Shown here in pieces: positions 63,592 to 64,000 of a DNA stretch of 64,000 nt. The notes under the pieces were generated by a model. It saw only the letters and a list, made by a program, of their open reading frames with translations, did no database searches and was not told where the DNA came from. Source of the DNA: Microbacterium sp. 4R-513 (GTDB taxonomy: Bacteria; Actinomycetota; Actinomycetes; Actinomycetales; Microbacteriaceae); the NCBI RefSeq assembly GCF_011046485.1, contig NZ_CP049256.1, positions 186,001-250,000 of the forward strand. The letters run 5' to 3'. The stretch's first letter is position 1. The number at the start of each line of letters is the position of its first letter. Position numbers and translations under genes: made by a program.

Positions 63592-64000
63592 ATGTCATCG
63601 TCGACGTCGCCGCTCGCGATCCCTCGCGCGGCGCCGCGCTCGGACTGGGATGTCTGGGGCGACGAGCCGGCGAAGCTTCCAGCGGGCGCGCGCGCGATCA
63701 TCGCGACCGTCCTGCCCGGCAAGGCGCATCCGGTCCCGCGGCGGAGCACGCCGATCCTCACCGCCTCCCGGATGGGCAACGACGACCTCGACGCTCTCGC
63801 TGCCATCGTGGGCGCCGGCCATGCGACCCGGGACGACGCCGCGCGGATGCTCCACCTCGGTGGGAAGAGCACCCCCGACCTCCTCGCGCGCCGCCTCGGA
63901 GACCCGCAGCCGGCTCCCGATGCCGTGGTCTCCCCCGCGTCCCACGCCGAGGTGCTGGGCGTCCTCCGGGTGTGCGTCGAACGCCGCATCGCCGTCGTGC
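63592..64000 (+). CDS. FAD-binding oxidase/alkyldihydroxyacetonephosphate-synthase-like (partial, 3' end outside window)
   Basis: 136 N-terminal residues are visible before the window ends: SDWDVWGDEPAKLPAGAR, then AARMLHLGGKSTPDLLARRLGD and SHAEVLGVLRVCVERRIAVV, the start of the VAO-type FAD domain. The start matches actinobacterial alkyl-DHAP-synthase (AgpS)-like flavoenzymes. Paired with glpD, which makes DHAP, it may act on acyl-DHAP or a similar compound. The catalytic part is not in the window. Confidence 0.85.
   Translation, partial: MSSSTSPLAIPRAAPRSDWDVWGDEPAKLPAGARAIIATVLPGKAHPVPRRSTPILTASRMGNDDLDALAAIVGAGHATRDDAARMLHLGGKSTPDLLARRLGDPQPAPDAVVSPASHAEVLGVLRVCVERRIAVV

Noticed and set aside
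1..64000. Prophage, insertion sequence, integrase or plasmid genes
   Set aside because: No recombinase, transposase or phage gene was found; repeats are short and intergenic or within one gene.

Overview
The window is a GC-rich, gene-dense, chromosomal segment of an actinobacterium, most likely Microbacteriaceae and probably Microbacterium or a close relative. The evidence is the argS-(DUF2993)-lysA-hom-thrC-thrB order, a fused E2-E1 2-oxoglutarate decarboxylase (Kgd), GuaB1, DUF3097, split metY/metX, many 4-bp ATGA/GTGA gene overlaps, many leaderless promoters, and an intergenic repeat (GTCGTTGAGCGAGCGAAGCG...) that I recall from Microbacteriaceae. No phage, insertion sequence or CRISPR array is visible.

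Layout. 1-6.9 kb: leftward aspartate-family operon argS, DUF2993 lipoprotein-like anchor, lysA, hom, thrC, thrB (cut by the window edge). 7-15.5 kb: an AbiEi/DUF559-like protein, a transglutaminase, an SGNH hydrolase, tRNA-Arg(CCG), two SDR enzymes, small proteins, an 8-TM membrane protein and a secreted M28 aminopeptidase. 15.6-20.8 kb: beta-hydroxyacid dehydrogenase-like enzyme, CPBP-like membrane protein, an MFS gene broken by one base in a C6 run, trmB, DUF3097. 20.9-25.6 kb: TPM-domain membrane protein plus PspA (envelope stress), an arginase-family enzyme with an HExxH partner, and a small secreted protein. 25.7-28.4 kb: SIP-domain protein behind an IdeR/DtxR box, a tyrosine phosphatase, an AhpD-like protein, an alpha/beta hydrolase. 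28.5-34.1 kb: a complete Dpp/Opp-type ABC importer whose second permease carries a repeat-built N-terminal extension and a C7 frameshift. 34.2-39.1 kb: cytosolic M4 protease with its emfourin-type inhibitor, GNAT, ung, a phosphoribosyltransferase, an MFS exporter. 39.1-47.2 kb: a repeat cluster, AlaX-like protein, SDR, then metY and metX separated by an unusual pair: a squalene-cyclase-like toroid protein and a 759-aa protein with a duplicated, unrecognised domain. 47.2-57.3 kb: NUDIX hydrolase, a repeat-filled gap, thiamine-binding protein, GT87-like mannosyltransferase, nnrD, old yellow enzyme, two CNNM/CorC-type proteins, YihY/BrkB, GuaB1. 57.5-64 kb: kgd, glpD with its TetR regulator, and a divergent alkyl-DHAP-synthase-like flavoenzyme (cut by the window edge).

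Three genome-scale signals run across the genes. First, about twenty transcription units have a TANNNT-like -10 box ending only 6-7 nt before the start codon, implying leaderless mRNAs; this also fixes several start codons. Second, the word GGATGCC/GGCATCC recurs in coding and non-coding DNA on both strands, far above chance, sometimes as inverted pairs. Third, two genes are interrupted by single-base changes in C homopolymers (either sequence error or slippage). The best candidates for something undescribed are the two-gene insertion between metY and metX, and the 51-bp palindromic element present four times inside a permease gene.
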